From Roseilinea sp034431495 (GTDB taxonomy: Bacteria; Chloroflexota; Anaerolineae; J036; Brachytrichaceae): a stretch of DNA of 40,270 bases. A program made the translations under genes and the position numbers. Location: assembly GCA_034431495.1 (NCBI GenBank), contig DAOUDB010000115.1:1-40270 (forward strand), written 5' to 3'. The notes beneath the pieces were generated by a model. It did not search any database. It saw nothing but the letters and a program-made list of their open reading frames with translations, and had not been told where the DNA came from. Below, in pieces: positions 7,407-14,298 of this stretch; within the stretch, counting starts at the first letter, position 1, and every line of letters begins with the position of its first letter.

Positions 7407-8300
7407 TCAAGCTGACAGAACCCGGCGCATGACGTCGGCGACCTCAGAGATAGACAGGGGCAGTGTGAGGCCGGCTGTCCATAGCGCAAAGGCGGCTGCG
7501 CCTTGCTCGGCCAGCATCCCAATCCCGCCGATCGCGCGCAGCCCGGCGGCCTCGGCCTGTCGCATCAGCCGGGTCACACGCGGTTTGTACACCAGGTCAT
7601 ACAGCACTGCCTCGCGCGGGAAGGGCGCGCCGTCGATCCATGGCGTGGTGTCTTCGTTGGGTTCCATCCCGGCCGAGGTGCAGTTGACAATCAGGCGCGC
7701 GCCCTGCGCAGCGCGGCTTAATCCGTCTGCGTCCAGCGCCAGCGCAGACAGCCGACTGTCTGGAAACGCCGCGCGCATGTCATCGACCAGCCGGCGCGCC
7801 CGCGCCGCGTCGCGGTTCACCACATGGATCGACCAGCCGTTGTGCGCCAGCGCATACACAATCCCGCGCGCCGATCCGCCTGCGCCGAGCACCAGCGCCG
7901 CGCGATGATCCGCAGCCACGCCTGCCCCGGTGTCCACGCCATGCCAGCGCAGATCGTTGAGAAAACCAATCCAGTCCGTATTGTCGCCGATCAAGCGGGG
8001 CGCGCCGGCCGGCGTGTCGCCGACTGCTTTAACGATGGTGTTCACGGCGCCGATCGCCTCGGCATGCCGGCTGATTTCGTCCAGAAACGGCATGACATTG
8101 ACTTTGTGCGGCACAGTCACATTGGCCCCGCCGATGCTGGCGTCATCGCGTATGCGCCACACCCGCTCGGCCAGCTCTTCCAGCGGTGTATGCCACAGTT
8201 CGTATTGCCAGTCCAGGCCGGCGGCGGCAAACGCAGCCCCCTGCATACGCGGCGACGCGCTGTGCGCCACCGGAAAGCCGATCAGGCCGATGCGCTTCAC
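7407..8300 (-). CDS. aroE: Shikimate dehydrogenase (NADP+)
   Basis: 297 residues reducing 3-dehydroshikimate to shikimate. The shikimate-binding S-x-S (HSASP, 13-17), catalytic Lys66 in NVTVPHK, Asn87 in GAVNT and Asp109 in GDNTDW are all present. The nucleotide-binding GAGGSAR lies at 139-145, and GxGMLAEQGAAAF near the C-terminus is typical. The GTG at 8300 is chosen because it gives the canonical start MKRIGLIGFPVAHS and overlaps the aroA stop in GTGA (8297-8300), a coupling arrangement. An upstream in-frame ATG would lie inside aroA. Confidence 0.95.
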   Translation of the reverse strand: MKRIGLIGFPVAHSASPRMQGAAFAAAGLDWQYELWHTPLEELAERVWRIRDDASIGGANVTVPHKVNVMPFLDEISRHAEAIGAVNTIVKAVGDTPAGAPRLIGDNTDWIGFLNDLRWHGVDTGAGVAADHRAALVLGAGGSARGIVYALAHNGWSIHVVNRDAARARRLVDDMRAAFPDSRLSALALDADGLSRAAQGARLIVNCTSAGMEPNEDTTPWIDGAPFPREAVLYDLVYKPRVTRLMRQAEAAGLRAIGGIGMLAEQGAAAFALWTAGLTLPLSISEVADVMRRVLSA

Positions 8301-9592
8301 GAGACCGCCTCCGGGCACAGCGCGGCCAGATCCTCGAAAAATCCCGGATATGTCTTGCTCACGCACTCTGCGCCGGTGATGACCGTTTCGCCGTCGGCCA
8401 CCAGCGCGGCCACCGCCAGCGCCATCGCCATGCGATGATCTCCCCGGCCATCGACCACCGCGCCGCGCAGGCGGGTTGGCCCCTCGACGATGAATCCATC
8501 GGGCGTGGCCTCGATGCGCGCGCCCATCTTGCGCAATTCTTCCACCAGCCCGTCGATGCGGTTGCTCTCTTTCACGCGCAACTCTTCGGCATCGCGCACT
8601 ACGGTTGTGCCGTGCGCCTGGGTGGCTGCCACGGCAAAGACTGGGAACTCATCGATCATGCGCGCCACCAGCTCGCCGCTGACGCTGATGCCGCGCAGCG
8701 CGCTGGATGAGACTGCCAGATCTCCCACCGGCTCGCCCCCGGCATCGAGGGTGTGCGCCTCGACCTGGATGTGTGCGCCCATTGCTTGCAGCGCGTCGAG
8801 CAGCCCGATGCGCGTGGGATTCAGGCCGACGTGGGTCAGACGCAGCCGGCTCTGAGGATGGACGCATCCGGCAACGAGAAAGAACGCCGCCGAGGAAAAG
8901 TCTGCCGGCACATGCATATCCAGAGGGCGCAGGCCGGCCGGGGCTTCGGCTTCAATCAACCCGGCCGGGCCGCGCCTGACCGTCGCGCCCATGGCTGCCA
9001 GCAAGCGCTCGGGGTGATCGCGGGTCATGGCCGGTTCTGTGACGCGCGTTTGCCCCTCTGCATACAGCGCCGCCAGCAACAGCGCTGATTTGATCTGCGC
9101 GCTGGCAATGGGCAAGGTGTAGGCAATGCCGCGCAGCGCTGCGCTTTCGATGCGCAGCGGGGCGCAGCCGTCGGTGTCTGTGATACGCGCGCCCATGCGG
9201 CTCAGCGGCTCGGTGACGCGGCGCATAGGCCGCCGGCGCAACTGCGCGCTGCCGTCTAACACGCTGCCGAACGATTGCCCGGCCAGCAGGCCGGCCAGCA
9301 GGCGCATGGTTGTGCCCGATGAATCGCAGTACAACGTCTGGCCGGCCGGCTTCAACCCGCGCAGTCCGCGCCCTGCAATCAGCAGCGTCTGCTCGCGCTG
9401 CTCGATACCGACGCCCAGTTGGCGCATGATGCCGATCGCCGCGCGCGTGTCGTCGCTGTCCAGATACGCGCCGATGCGGCAGGCGCCACTGGCGATGCTG
9501 CCCAGCAATACCCCGCGCACGGTAATGCTGCGATCGCTGGGCACGCGCAACGTGCCGGCGAGTTGGCGGGGAGGAGAGATGGACTGATTCAT
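8297..9592 (-). CDS. aroA: EPSP synthase (3-phosphoshikimate 1-carboxyvinyltransferase)
   Basis: 431 residues joining shikimate 3-phosphate and PEP. Family motifs seen are SGTTMRLLAGLLAG, RRRPMRRVTEPL, LPIASAQIKSALLLA, ELRVKESNRIDG and GRGDHRMAMALA. The N-terminal signature, normally P-G-D-K-S-I-S-H-R, reads PSDRSITVR at residues 18-26, so the catalytic Lys is Arg21. The codon CGC on the minus strand is clear. The start at 9592 fits the family N-terminus. A longer form from 9640 would translate the octamer repeat tract. There is no Shine-Dalgarno site. The stop overlaps the GTG of aroE. Confidence 0.95.
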   Translation of the reverse strand: MNQSISPPRQLAGTLRVPSDRSITVRGVLLGSIASGACRIGAYLDSDDTRAAIGIMRQLGVGIEQREQTLLIAGRGLRGLKPAGQTLYCDSSGTTMRLLAGLLAGQSFGSVLDGSAQLRRRPMRRVTEPLSRMGARITDTDGCAPLRIESAALRGIAYTLPIASAQIKSALLLAALYAEGQTRVTEPAMTRDHPERLLAAMGATVRRGPAGLIEAEAPAGLRPLDMHVPADFSSAAFFLVAGCVHPQSRLRLTHVGLNPTRIGLLDALQAMGAHIQVEAHTLDAGGEPVGDLAVSSSALRGISVSGELVARMIDEFPVFAVAATQAHGTTVVRDAEELRVKESNRIDGLVEELRKMGARIEATPDGFIVEGPTRLRGAVVDGRGDHRMAMALAVAALVADGETVITGAECVSKTYPGFFEDLAALCPEAVS

Positions 9593-9597
9593 TCTGC

Positions 9598-9677
9598 GAT
9601 TGTGTGATTGTGTGATTGGGTGATTGGCTGAATCACTCAAGCACCCGATGACTCAATCCCTCCAATGGCTCAATGTG
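9598..9677. repeat. Octamer word tract between tyrA and aroA
   Basis: About ten successive 8-nt words built on gattgtgt, gattgggt, gattggct, cgatgact and caatccct. It fills the whole tyrA-aroA gap and its last word contains the tyrA stop codon. GC is visibly lower than in the flanking genes. Confidence 0.7.
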
Positions 9678-10566
9678 GGAAGTGCGCTTTGCGGGTTGTG
9701 GCAGCGCCGGTGAGATAGGCGCGCAGGCCGGCCTCGTCGTTGCGTTCGATCATCGCCGTGAGCTGGTCGAGTGAAAACTGGAAATCGCGGATGGCGCCCG
9801 TGACCGCGTTGGCGTTGGTCAACAGAATGTCCAGCATCATGGTCATATCGCTGGCAGCCACGCGGCTGGTGTCGCGGAAGCCGCTGGCGGTCACCTGCCA
9901 CAGCGCCGGGTCGTTCAGGCCGGCCTGATCGGCTGCCGTGACCAGCGCCACAGCCAGCGCGTATGGCAGATGGCTGGCAAAGGCCACCAGCATGTCGTGC
10001 CGGGCAGGGTCAAGCTCCAGTGTGATGGCCCCGGCGTCTTCTGCCAGCGTTTTGACGGCTGCGAAGGCCGTATCGTCGGTGCGAGTCGAGCGGGTCAGGA
10101 TCCACGTCTTGCCGCGATACAAATCTGCATCCGCAGCATCAAGGCCGGTTACCTCCTTGCCGCACATCGGGTGCGAGCCAACCGCGCGTAGAGAATCAGG
10201 CAACCGGTTCATGGCGCGGATGATCTCGGATTTGGTGCTGCCCAGGTCGGTGATGATGGCGCCGGTTTTGGCCGCGCCGGCCAGATCACCCAACTGGGAA
10301 ATGATTGTGCGCACCGGCGTGGCGAGGATCACTATGTCGGCGCCGGCCACGCCTTCTGCCAGGCTGGTTGTGGCTGTGTCCACGATGCCGCGCGCCAGTG
10401 CCTGCCGGGTGGTCTCGGCGCGCCGGGCTACGCCGGTGATGTGGGCATAGCGGCCGCGCACCGCCAGCGCCAGCGATGCCCCCATCAGCCCCAGCCCGAC
10501 CACACAAATCGATGATTGGCGATTGGCAATTGCGGCGTGACGATTGACGATTGATGATTGGCTCAC
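9670..10566 (-). CDS. tyrA: Prephenate dehydrogenase
   Basis: 298 residues of the TyrA family, oxidatively decarboxylating prephenate to 4-hydroxyphenylpyruvate for tyrosine. The Rossmann motif VVGLGLMGAS starts at about residue 22. TDLGSTKSEI, GSHPMCGKEVTG and the SHLPY segment with its conserved His follow in order. No C-terminal ACT domain is present, so feedback control may rest on DAHP synthase and the attenuator. Residues 2-20 are encoded entirely by a heptamer repeat tract (10508-10563) that also abuts the ATG. No better in-frame start exists downstream without losing the first beta strand. It lies 25 bp after the second aroF. Confidence 0.93.
   Translation of the reverse strand: MSQSSIVNRHAAIANRQSSICVVGLGLMGASLALAVRGRYAHITGVARRAETTRQALARGIVDTATTSLAEGVAGADIVILATPVRTIISQLGDLAGAAKTGAIITDLGSTKSEIIRAMNRLPDSLRAVGSHPMCGKEVTGLDAADADLYRGKTWILTRSTRTDDTAFAAVKTLAEDAGAITLELDPARHDMLVAFASHLPYALAVALVTAADQAGLNDPALWQVTASGFRDTSRVAASDMTMMLDILLTNANAVTGAIRDFQFSLDQLTAMIERNDEAGLRAYLTGAATTRKAHFPH
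10508..10563. repeat. Heptamer tract forming the tyrA N-terminal coding region
   Basis: Eight consecutive 7-nt words related to attggcg, attggca, attgacg and attgatg (plus-strand reading). They encode residues 2-20 of TyrA on the minus strand. Confidence 0.75.
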
Positions 10567-10591
10567 AGGCTGATTGTACGAGATGCCGCCT

Positions 10592-11623
10592 TCACACGGT
10601 GCGATCGACTGCCTCGGCCACCCGGCGCACGCGCGCTACCAGGTCGGCGTAGCGCGCCGGCGTCAAGGACTGGGCGCCGTCGGACAGCGCCTGCTCTGGG
10701 TGGGGATGCACCTCGACGATCAGCCCGTCGGCGCCGGCGGCAATGGCTGCCTTCGAGACAGCAGTCACGTATTCCCATTTGCCTGTGCCGTGGCTTGGAT
10801 CGACGATCACCGGCAGATGACTGAGTTGCTTCAGCACCGGCACCGCGTTAATGTCGAGCGTGTTGCGGGTGTAGGTCTCGAAGGTGCGGATGCCGCGCTC
10901 GCACAGCATGACGTTGTAGTTGCCCTGCGACATGATGTACTCGGCGGCCATGAGCAGCTCTTCCATGGTGCTGGACATGCCGCGTTTGAGCAGCACCGGC
11001 TTCATGCTTGCGCCGGCGGCTGTCAGCAGGGGGAAGTTCTGCATGTTGCGCGCGCCGATCTGCAAAATGTCGGCGTAGCTTGCCACGAGGTTGACCTGTT
11101 CGGTCGCCATCACTTCGGTCACGATCGCCAGCCCATATTCGGCGCGCGCCTCGGCCAGCCATTTCAGGGCGTCTTCGCCGTAGCCCTGGAACGAGTAGGG
11201 CGAGGTGCGCGGCTTGTAAGCGCCGCCGCGCAGAATACTTGCGCCGGCCTGCTTGACCGCGCGCGCGCTCTCCATGATCTGCTCGCGGCTCTCGACCGAG
11301 CACGGGCCGGCCATCAGTGCAATCGCCGCTGGCGGCCCGCCTATCTGCACCGTGTGCCCGTTGATGCGAATCGAGATGATCGTGTCATCTTTCTTGAATT
11401 CGCGGCTGGCCAGTTTGAAGGGGCGCAGGATGGGCACCACGCGCTCCACGCCGCTGAGCAGCTCGAACAGGTCGCGGTTAACCGGCCGGTCGTTGCCCAC
11501 CACGCCGATGATGGTGCGCTCCTCGCCCTGCGACAGGTGCGCTTTCAGGCCGATCTCTTCGATGCGTTTCACCACTGCCCCGACTTCGGCAGTCGAGGCG
11601 TCGGATTTCATGATGATGACCAT
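10592..11623 (-). CDS. aroF: DAHP synthase, type I-beta, second copy
   Basis: 343 residues condensing PEP and erythrose 4-phosphate, the first pathway step. The N-terminal 80 or so residues form the ferredoxin-like regulatory domain of the type I-beta family, known in Thermotoga to bind Tyr/Phe. The barrel carries GPCSVES, RGGAYKPRTSPYSFQG, LQIGARNMQNF, LLKRGM, CERGIRTFE and VDPSHGTGK. It is the downstream member of a tandem pair. Barrels are near-identical in protein and partly in DNA (the same run of more than 60 bases occurs near 10860 and 12027), while the N-terminal domains differ much more. That suggests different allosteric response. Confidence 0.95.
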   Translation of the reverse strand: MVIIMKSDASTAEVGAVVKRIEEIGLKAHLSQGEERTIIGVVGNDRPVNRDLFELLSGVERVVPILRPFKLASREFKKDDTIISIRINGHTVQIGGPPAAIALMAGPCSVESREQIMESARAVKQAGASILRGGAYKPRTSPYSFQGYGEDALKWLAEARAEYGLAIVTEVMATEQVNLVASYADILQIGARNMQNFPLLTAAGASMKPVLLKRGMSSTMEELLMAAEYIMSQGNYNVMLCERGIRTFETYTRNTLDINAVPVLKQLSHLPVIVDPSHGTGKWEYVTAVSKAAIAAGADGLIVEVHPHPEQALSDGAQSLTPARYADLVARVRRVAEAVDRTV

Positions 11624-11634
11624 CTTTCCATTTC

Positions 11635-11704
11635 CGATTTTGGATTTGTGTTTTGGATTTGCGACCTCGAACTGGCGATTCGAGATTTGCGATTTCGATT
11701 GATA
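11635..11704. repeat. Heptamer tract between the two aroF copies
   Basis: Ten 7-nt words such as cgatttt, ggatttg, gatttgc (twice) and gatttcg, filling the first half of the 135-bp gap between the tandem genes. The remaining 54 bp (11705-11758) hold nothing recognisable. Confidence 0.7.
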
Positions 11705-11758
11705 TCGGGCCGGCGGTCGTGGACTGGACGCTCGACGCCTGACAACAATCCCAAATCC

Positions 11759-12787
11759 CTAGAGTGTTCGGTCCATGGCCTCGGCGATGCGCCGTGACTG
11801 CCGCACCAGATCGGCGAACTCTTCGGGCCGCAGCGATTGCGCGCCATCGGACATAGCCTGCGCCGGGTCAGGATGCACTTCGACAATCAGGCCATCTGCG
11901 CCGGCGGCAATTGCGGCCCGGCTGGCGGCGATGACGTATTCGGATTTGCCGGTGGCGTGGCTGGGATCGACCACAACCGGCAGGTGGCTGAGTTTCTTCA
12001 GCACCGGCACGGCGTTGATGTCGAGGGTGTTGCGGGTGTAGGTCTCGAAGGTGCGGATGCCGCGCTCGCACAGCATGACGTTGTAGTTCCCGCGCGACAT
12101 GATGTACTCGGCAGCCATCAGCAACTCTTCGATGGTGTTGGCCATGCCGCGCTTGAGCAGCACCGGCTTCATGCTGGCGCCGGCGGCGTTGAGCAGCGCG
12201 AAGTTCTGCATGTTGCGCGCGCCAATTTGAAGCACGTTGGCGTATTGCGCCACCAGCGGCACCTGTTCGGGCGACATGACTTCGGTCACGATGGCCAGGC
12301 CGGTCTGTTCGCGCGCCTCGGCCATCCACTGCAGCGCCTTTTCGCCGTAGCCCTGGAACGAGTAGGGCGAGGTGCGCGGTTTATAGGCGCCACCGCGCAG
12401 CCCTTTGGCACCGGCCTCCTTCACCGCGTGCGCCGCTTCCAACACCTGCTCGCGGCTTTCGGCAGAACACGGCCCGGCGATGATGATGATCTCGCCGTTG
12501 CCCATCTTGACGCCATGGCCGTTCATGCCGATCAGCGTCACGGCCGTGTTTTCCTTCTTGAAGTCACGGCTGGCGAGTTTGAATGGCTTGAGGATCGGCA
12601 GCGTTGCTTCAACGCCTGGCAATGTCTCGAAGACGGTGCGATCGACTGGCCGGTCATTGCCAACCAGCCCAATCACCACGCGTTCTTCTCCGTAGATCGG
12701 ATGGGCCTGAAATCCCAGCGACTCGATGCGCGCCATAATGGCGCCGACTTCCTTGGCAGTTGCGCCTGCCTTCATGATGATGACCAT
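11759..12787 (-). CDS. aroF: DAHP synthase, type I-beta, first copy
   Basis: 342 residues, same family and layout as the downstream copy: ferredoxin-like regulatory domain to about residue 80, then a TIM barrel with GPCSAES, RGGAYKPRTSPYSF, IGARNMQNF, LLKRGM and DPSHATGKSEY. It opens with MVIIMK, also shared with its paralog. It is the second gene of the aro operon, 86 bp after aroH, with an octamer tract filling the gap. Having two copies under one attenuator suggests dosage or two inhibitor specificities. Which copy responds to Phe or Tyr cannot be read from sequence alone. Confidence 0.95.
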   Translation of the reverse strand: MVIIMKAGATAKEVGAIMARIESLGFQAHPIYGEERVVIGLVGNDRPVDRTVFETLPGVEATLPILKPFKLASRDFKKENTAVTLIGMNGHGVKMGNGEIIIIAGPCSAESREQVLEAAHAVKEAGAKGLRGGAYKPRTSPYSFQGYGEKALQWMAEAREQTGLAIVTEVMSPEQVPLVAQYANVLQIGARNMQNFALLNAAGASMKPVLLKRGMANTIEELLMAAEYIMSRGNYNVMLCERGIRTFETYTRNTLDINAVPVLKKLSHLPVVVDPSHATGKSEYVIAASRAAIAAGADGLIVEVHPDPAQAMSDGAQSLRPEEFADLVRQSRRIAEAMDRTL

Positions 12788-12811
12788 CCCACACTCCTGG
12801 ATTCAGCCAAT

Positions 12812-12875
12812 GAGTGATTGAGCCATTGCGTAATTGAACAATGCCCCAAAGCCTCAATGACTCAATTCTTCGATC
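12812..12875. repeat. Octamer tract between aroF and aroH
   Basis: Eight 8-nt words such as gagtgatt, gagccatt, gcgtaatt, cctcaatg and actcaatt. The words overlap in style with the tyrA-aroA tract and with the sequence after nuoH. It reaches the aroH stop codon at 12874. Confidence 0.7.
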
Positions 12876-13242
12876 AACCTTCCTGGATCCTGTCCGGCCG
12901 CAGTTTCTCTGCGCCCCGGATGTAGACATGTCTGATCTCGCTGGCGCGCCTGTCCGTGTTCCAGTGGATCAGAATGCGCACGCAGCGCGCCAGACCGTGC
13001 GGCACATCCATTTCGTGCATGCACATGAGCGCGGTGTCTGTCCAGCCAAGCTGGCGCGCTGCAATGGCGGGAAACTCGGCGTTCAGGTCGCGCGTGGTGC
13101 TGAAGAAGACGCTGGCGATCTCCTCGGCCTGAATGCCATTTGCCTCGATCAGTCTCTCCAGCAATTCGCGGGTTGCTTCAACGATTGCTGTCTTCGTGTT
13201 CTCGGTCGCTACTGTTGCTCCACGCACACCGCGTAATCCCAT
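12874..13242 (-). CDS. aroH: Chorismate mutase, AroH (monofunctional) type
   Basis: A 122-residue chorismate mutase of the Bacillus AroH fold: MGLRGVRGAT at the N-terminus, an Asn-Thr-Lys region, FFSTTRDLNAEFPA in the middle, CMHEMDVPHGLARCVR and HVYIRGAEKLRPD near the end, all at the places expected for the trimeric enzyme. It converts chorismate to prephenate. The start at 13242 is preferred over an in-frame ATG at 13299 because AAGGAGG lies just upstream (centre about 14 nt before ATG) and the N-terminus then matches the family. It is the first enzyme gene after the attenuator, so attenuation directly commits flux toward Phe and Tyr. Confidence 0.95.
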   Translation of the reverse strand: MGLRGVRGATVATENTKTAIVEATRELLERLIEANGIQAEEIASVFFSTTRDLNAEFPAIAARQLGWTDTALMCMHEMDVPHGLARCVRILIHWNTDRRASEIRHVYIRGAEKLRPDRIQEG

Positions 13243-13305
13243 ATGCCGATAGTCCTCCTTGTGTGAGGCGAGGCGCTCAACCGCCCGGCCTTCTGGCATC
13301 ACAAC

Positions 13306-13338
13306 AAAAAGAGCGCGGGGCTTACTGCTCCGCGCTCT
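13306..13338 (-). terminator. Attenuator terminator of the aro operon
   Basis: On the minus strand a 9-bp GC-rich stem AGAGCGCGG / CCGCGCTCT with an 11-nt loop is followed at once by five T. It lies between the leader peptide stop (13362) and the aroH ribosome site, so read-through is required to express aroH and the genes beyond. Confidence 0.85.
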
Positions 13339-13354
13339 CGATTCCCTGAAATCC

Positions 13355-13466
13355 GTCTACTTCAACTGGTCAGTCCCTTCGTAGACTCGCGTGGGAGTAA
13401 GCTGCCTTTGCCGGCGGCAAAGTAGCCATAAAACCAGAAGTAGCTAAACGAGAAGGCTCCGCGAGT
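13355..13466 (-). promoter_or_regulatory. Candidate alternative RNA pairings in the aro leader
   Basis: Segment 1 ACTCGCG (13460-13466, leader codons 2-4) is fully complementary to segment 2 CGCGAGT (13385-13391, codons 27-29). GTCTAC (13381-13386), overlapping segment 2, is complementary to GTAGAC (13355-13360), just past the leader stop. A small hairpin TTTGCC-GCC-GGCAAA (13407-13421) follows the aromatic codons. A ribosome stalled there would cover segment 1 and free segment 2. How this disrupts the terminator is not fully resolved by eye. Confidence 0.5.
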
Positions 13467-13469
13467 CAT
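13362..13469 (-). CDS. Aromatic leader peptide of the aro operon
   Basis: A 35-codon ORF. Residues 6-17 read FSFSYFWFYGYF: five Phe, three Tyr and one Trp within twelve residues, an enrichment not expected by chance. It starts about 9 nt after the predicted transcription start, and its TGA lies 23 nt before the terminator stem. The ATG at 13469 is chosen because an in-frame ATG at 13496 is upstream of the -10 box. The arrangement promoter, short ORF rich in the product amino acids, terminator with U-run, biosynthetic operon is that of ribosome-mediated attenuation as in pheL or trpL of enteric bacteria. Here one peptide appears to sense all three aromatic amino acids. The peptide itself probably has no further function. 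Confidence 0.85.
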   Translation of the reverse strand: MTRGAFSFSYFWFYGYFAAGKGSLLPRESTKGLTS

Positions 13470-13484
13470 GGTCAAGTTGGCGCG

Positions 13485-13513
13485 ATGGTAATTCATGCCG
13501 GGTGGCGTGTCAA
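13485..13513 (-). promoter_or_regulatory. Sigma-70 promoter of the aro operon
   Basis: Minus strand: TTGACA (13508-13513), a 17-nt spacer and TACCAT (13485-13490). The predicted start near 13478 leaves about 9 nt before the leader-peptide ATG. Confidence 0.75.
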
Positions 13514-13546
13514 GAGGCATTTTCCCGGTTTCCCGGTTTGGCGTTT

Positions 13547-13552
13547 TACAAT
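13547..13552 (+). promoter_or_regulatory. -10 element of a predicted leaderless rluE transcript
   Basis: TACAAT followed by exactly 7 nt and the ATG at 13560. Transcription would begin at or next to the start codon. No convincing -35 or Shine-Dalgarno site is seen. Confidence 0.6.
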
Positions 13553-13559
13553 CCCGGCC

Positions 13560-14189
13560 ATGCCGCGCTATATCGCCCTGTTCAAGCCCTACGGCGTGCT
13601 GTCCTCCTTCACGCACGAGACCCAGCCGGCCTCTCCCACCGACGCCGCAAAGCGCACCCTCAGCGAATTCGGTCTGCCGCCCGGCGTCTACGCAGCTGGC
13701 CGGCTGGACTACGATAGCGAGGGCCTGCTGCTCCTCAGCGATGACGGCGGCTTCATCCACCGGCTGACCGACCCGCGCCACAAGCTGCCCAAGACCTATT
13801 GGGTGCAGGTCGAGGGCGAGCCGGCCGAATCTCAACTGAACCAGTTGCGGCGCGGCGTGCTGGTGCGCGGGTATCGCACGCGGCCCTGTCGGGCGCGGGT
13901 GTTGGCGGCCGGCATTGCGCCGGCTCAGGCCAACGGCCCTTTCCCGCGCCTGTTGCTGGCCGGCCGGCCCATCGAACTGCCCCCCCGCGACAAGCCGGTG
14001 ACCCCGCATCGTCCCACTGCCTGGATCGAGTTGATCCTGACCGAAGGCAGGAAGCGCCAGGTGCGCCACATGACTGCTGCCGTCGGCTTGCCCACTTTGC
14101 GCCTGATTCGCATGGCGATTGCGCGGCTGACCCTCGCAGGTCTGGCGCCGGGGCAGTGGCGCGACGTATCGCCGGCAGAAATCCTGTAG
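13560..14189 (+). CDS. rluE: 23S rRNA pseudouridine synthase, RluE-like (RsuA family)
   Basis: 209 residues without an N-terminal S4 domain, as in RluE. The start MPRYIALFKPYGVLSSF matches the NKPYGVL opening of the family. The catalytic Asp is in GRLDYDSEGLLLLS (about residues 47-60), and KTYWVQVEG and the GRKRQVRHMTAAVGLPTLRLIR segment are diagnostic. RluE modifies a uridine in the peptidyl-transferase region of 23S rRNA; the exact site here is inferred. It is divergent from the aro operon and its predicted promoter gives a leaderless mRNA. The stop codon lies in the first copy of a 30-nt direct repeat. Confidence 0.88.
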   Translation: MPRYIALFKPYGVLSSFTHETQPASPTDAAKRTLSEFGLPPGVYAAGRLDYDSEGLLLLSDDGGFIHRLTDPRHKLPKTYWVQVEGEPAESQLNQLRRGVLVRGYRTRPCRARVLAAGIAPAQANGPFPRLLLAGRPIELPPRDKPVTPHRPTAWIELILTEGRKRQVRHMTAAVGLPTLRLIRMAIARLTLAGLAPGQWRDVSPAEIL

Positions 14190-14238
14190 GGCAAGCCGCC
14201 GACATATTGCCGGCAGACATCCTGTAAGGCCAGCCGCC
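14171..14238. repeat. Imperfect 30-nt direct repeat at the rluE 3' end
   Basis: Two copies (14171-14200 and 14209-14238), both starting GCCGGCAGA and ending AGCCGCC with ATCCTGTA in the centre, 38 nt apart. The first copy encodes the last residues and stop of RluE. A third partial relative is in the adjacent palindrome. Confidence 0.65.
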
Positions 14239-14245
14239 AGGCTTG

Positions 14246-14283
14246 CCAGTGTGGGACAAGCCGCCGGGCTTGCCCCACACTGG
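14246..14283. terminator. Long palindrome between convergent genes, likely bidirectional terminator
   Basis: A 16-bp stem with one mismatch (arms 14246-14261 and 14268-14283, opening CCAGTGTGGG) and a 6-nt loop, lying between the rluE stop and the subtilisin stop on the other strand. There is no U-tract; the words CAAGCC and GGCTTG recur around it. Confidence 0.6.
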
Positions 14284-14298
14284 CTTGTCCTACCCCAG

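Noticed and set aside
9641..9700. tRNA-like or ncRNA gene in the low-GC tyrA-aroA gap
   Set aside because: The low GC is explained by the octamer repeat tract; no cloverleaf or T-loop sequence is seen.
11625..11705. Tract between aroF copies as a CRISPR array
   Set aside because: Word length is only 7 nt with no spacers, and no cas genes are present.
13243..13302. Longer aroH start at 13299/13302
   Set aside because: It would begin right after the terminator U-tract with no ribosome site. The ATG at 13242 has AAGGAGG and matches the family N-terminus.
13362..14069. 235-codon minus ORF containing the leader peptide
   Set aside because: Its upstream part is antisense to rluE and precedes the promoter. 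Only the last 35 codons lie on the predicted transcript.
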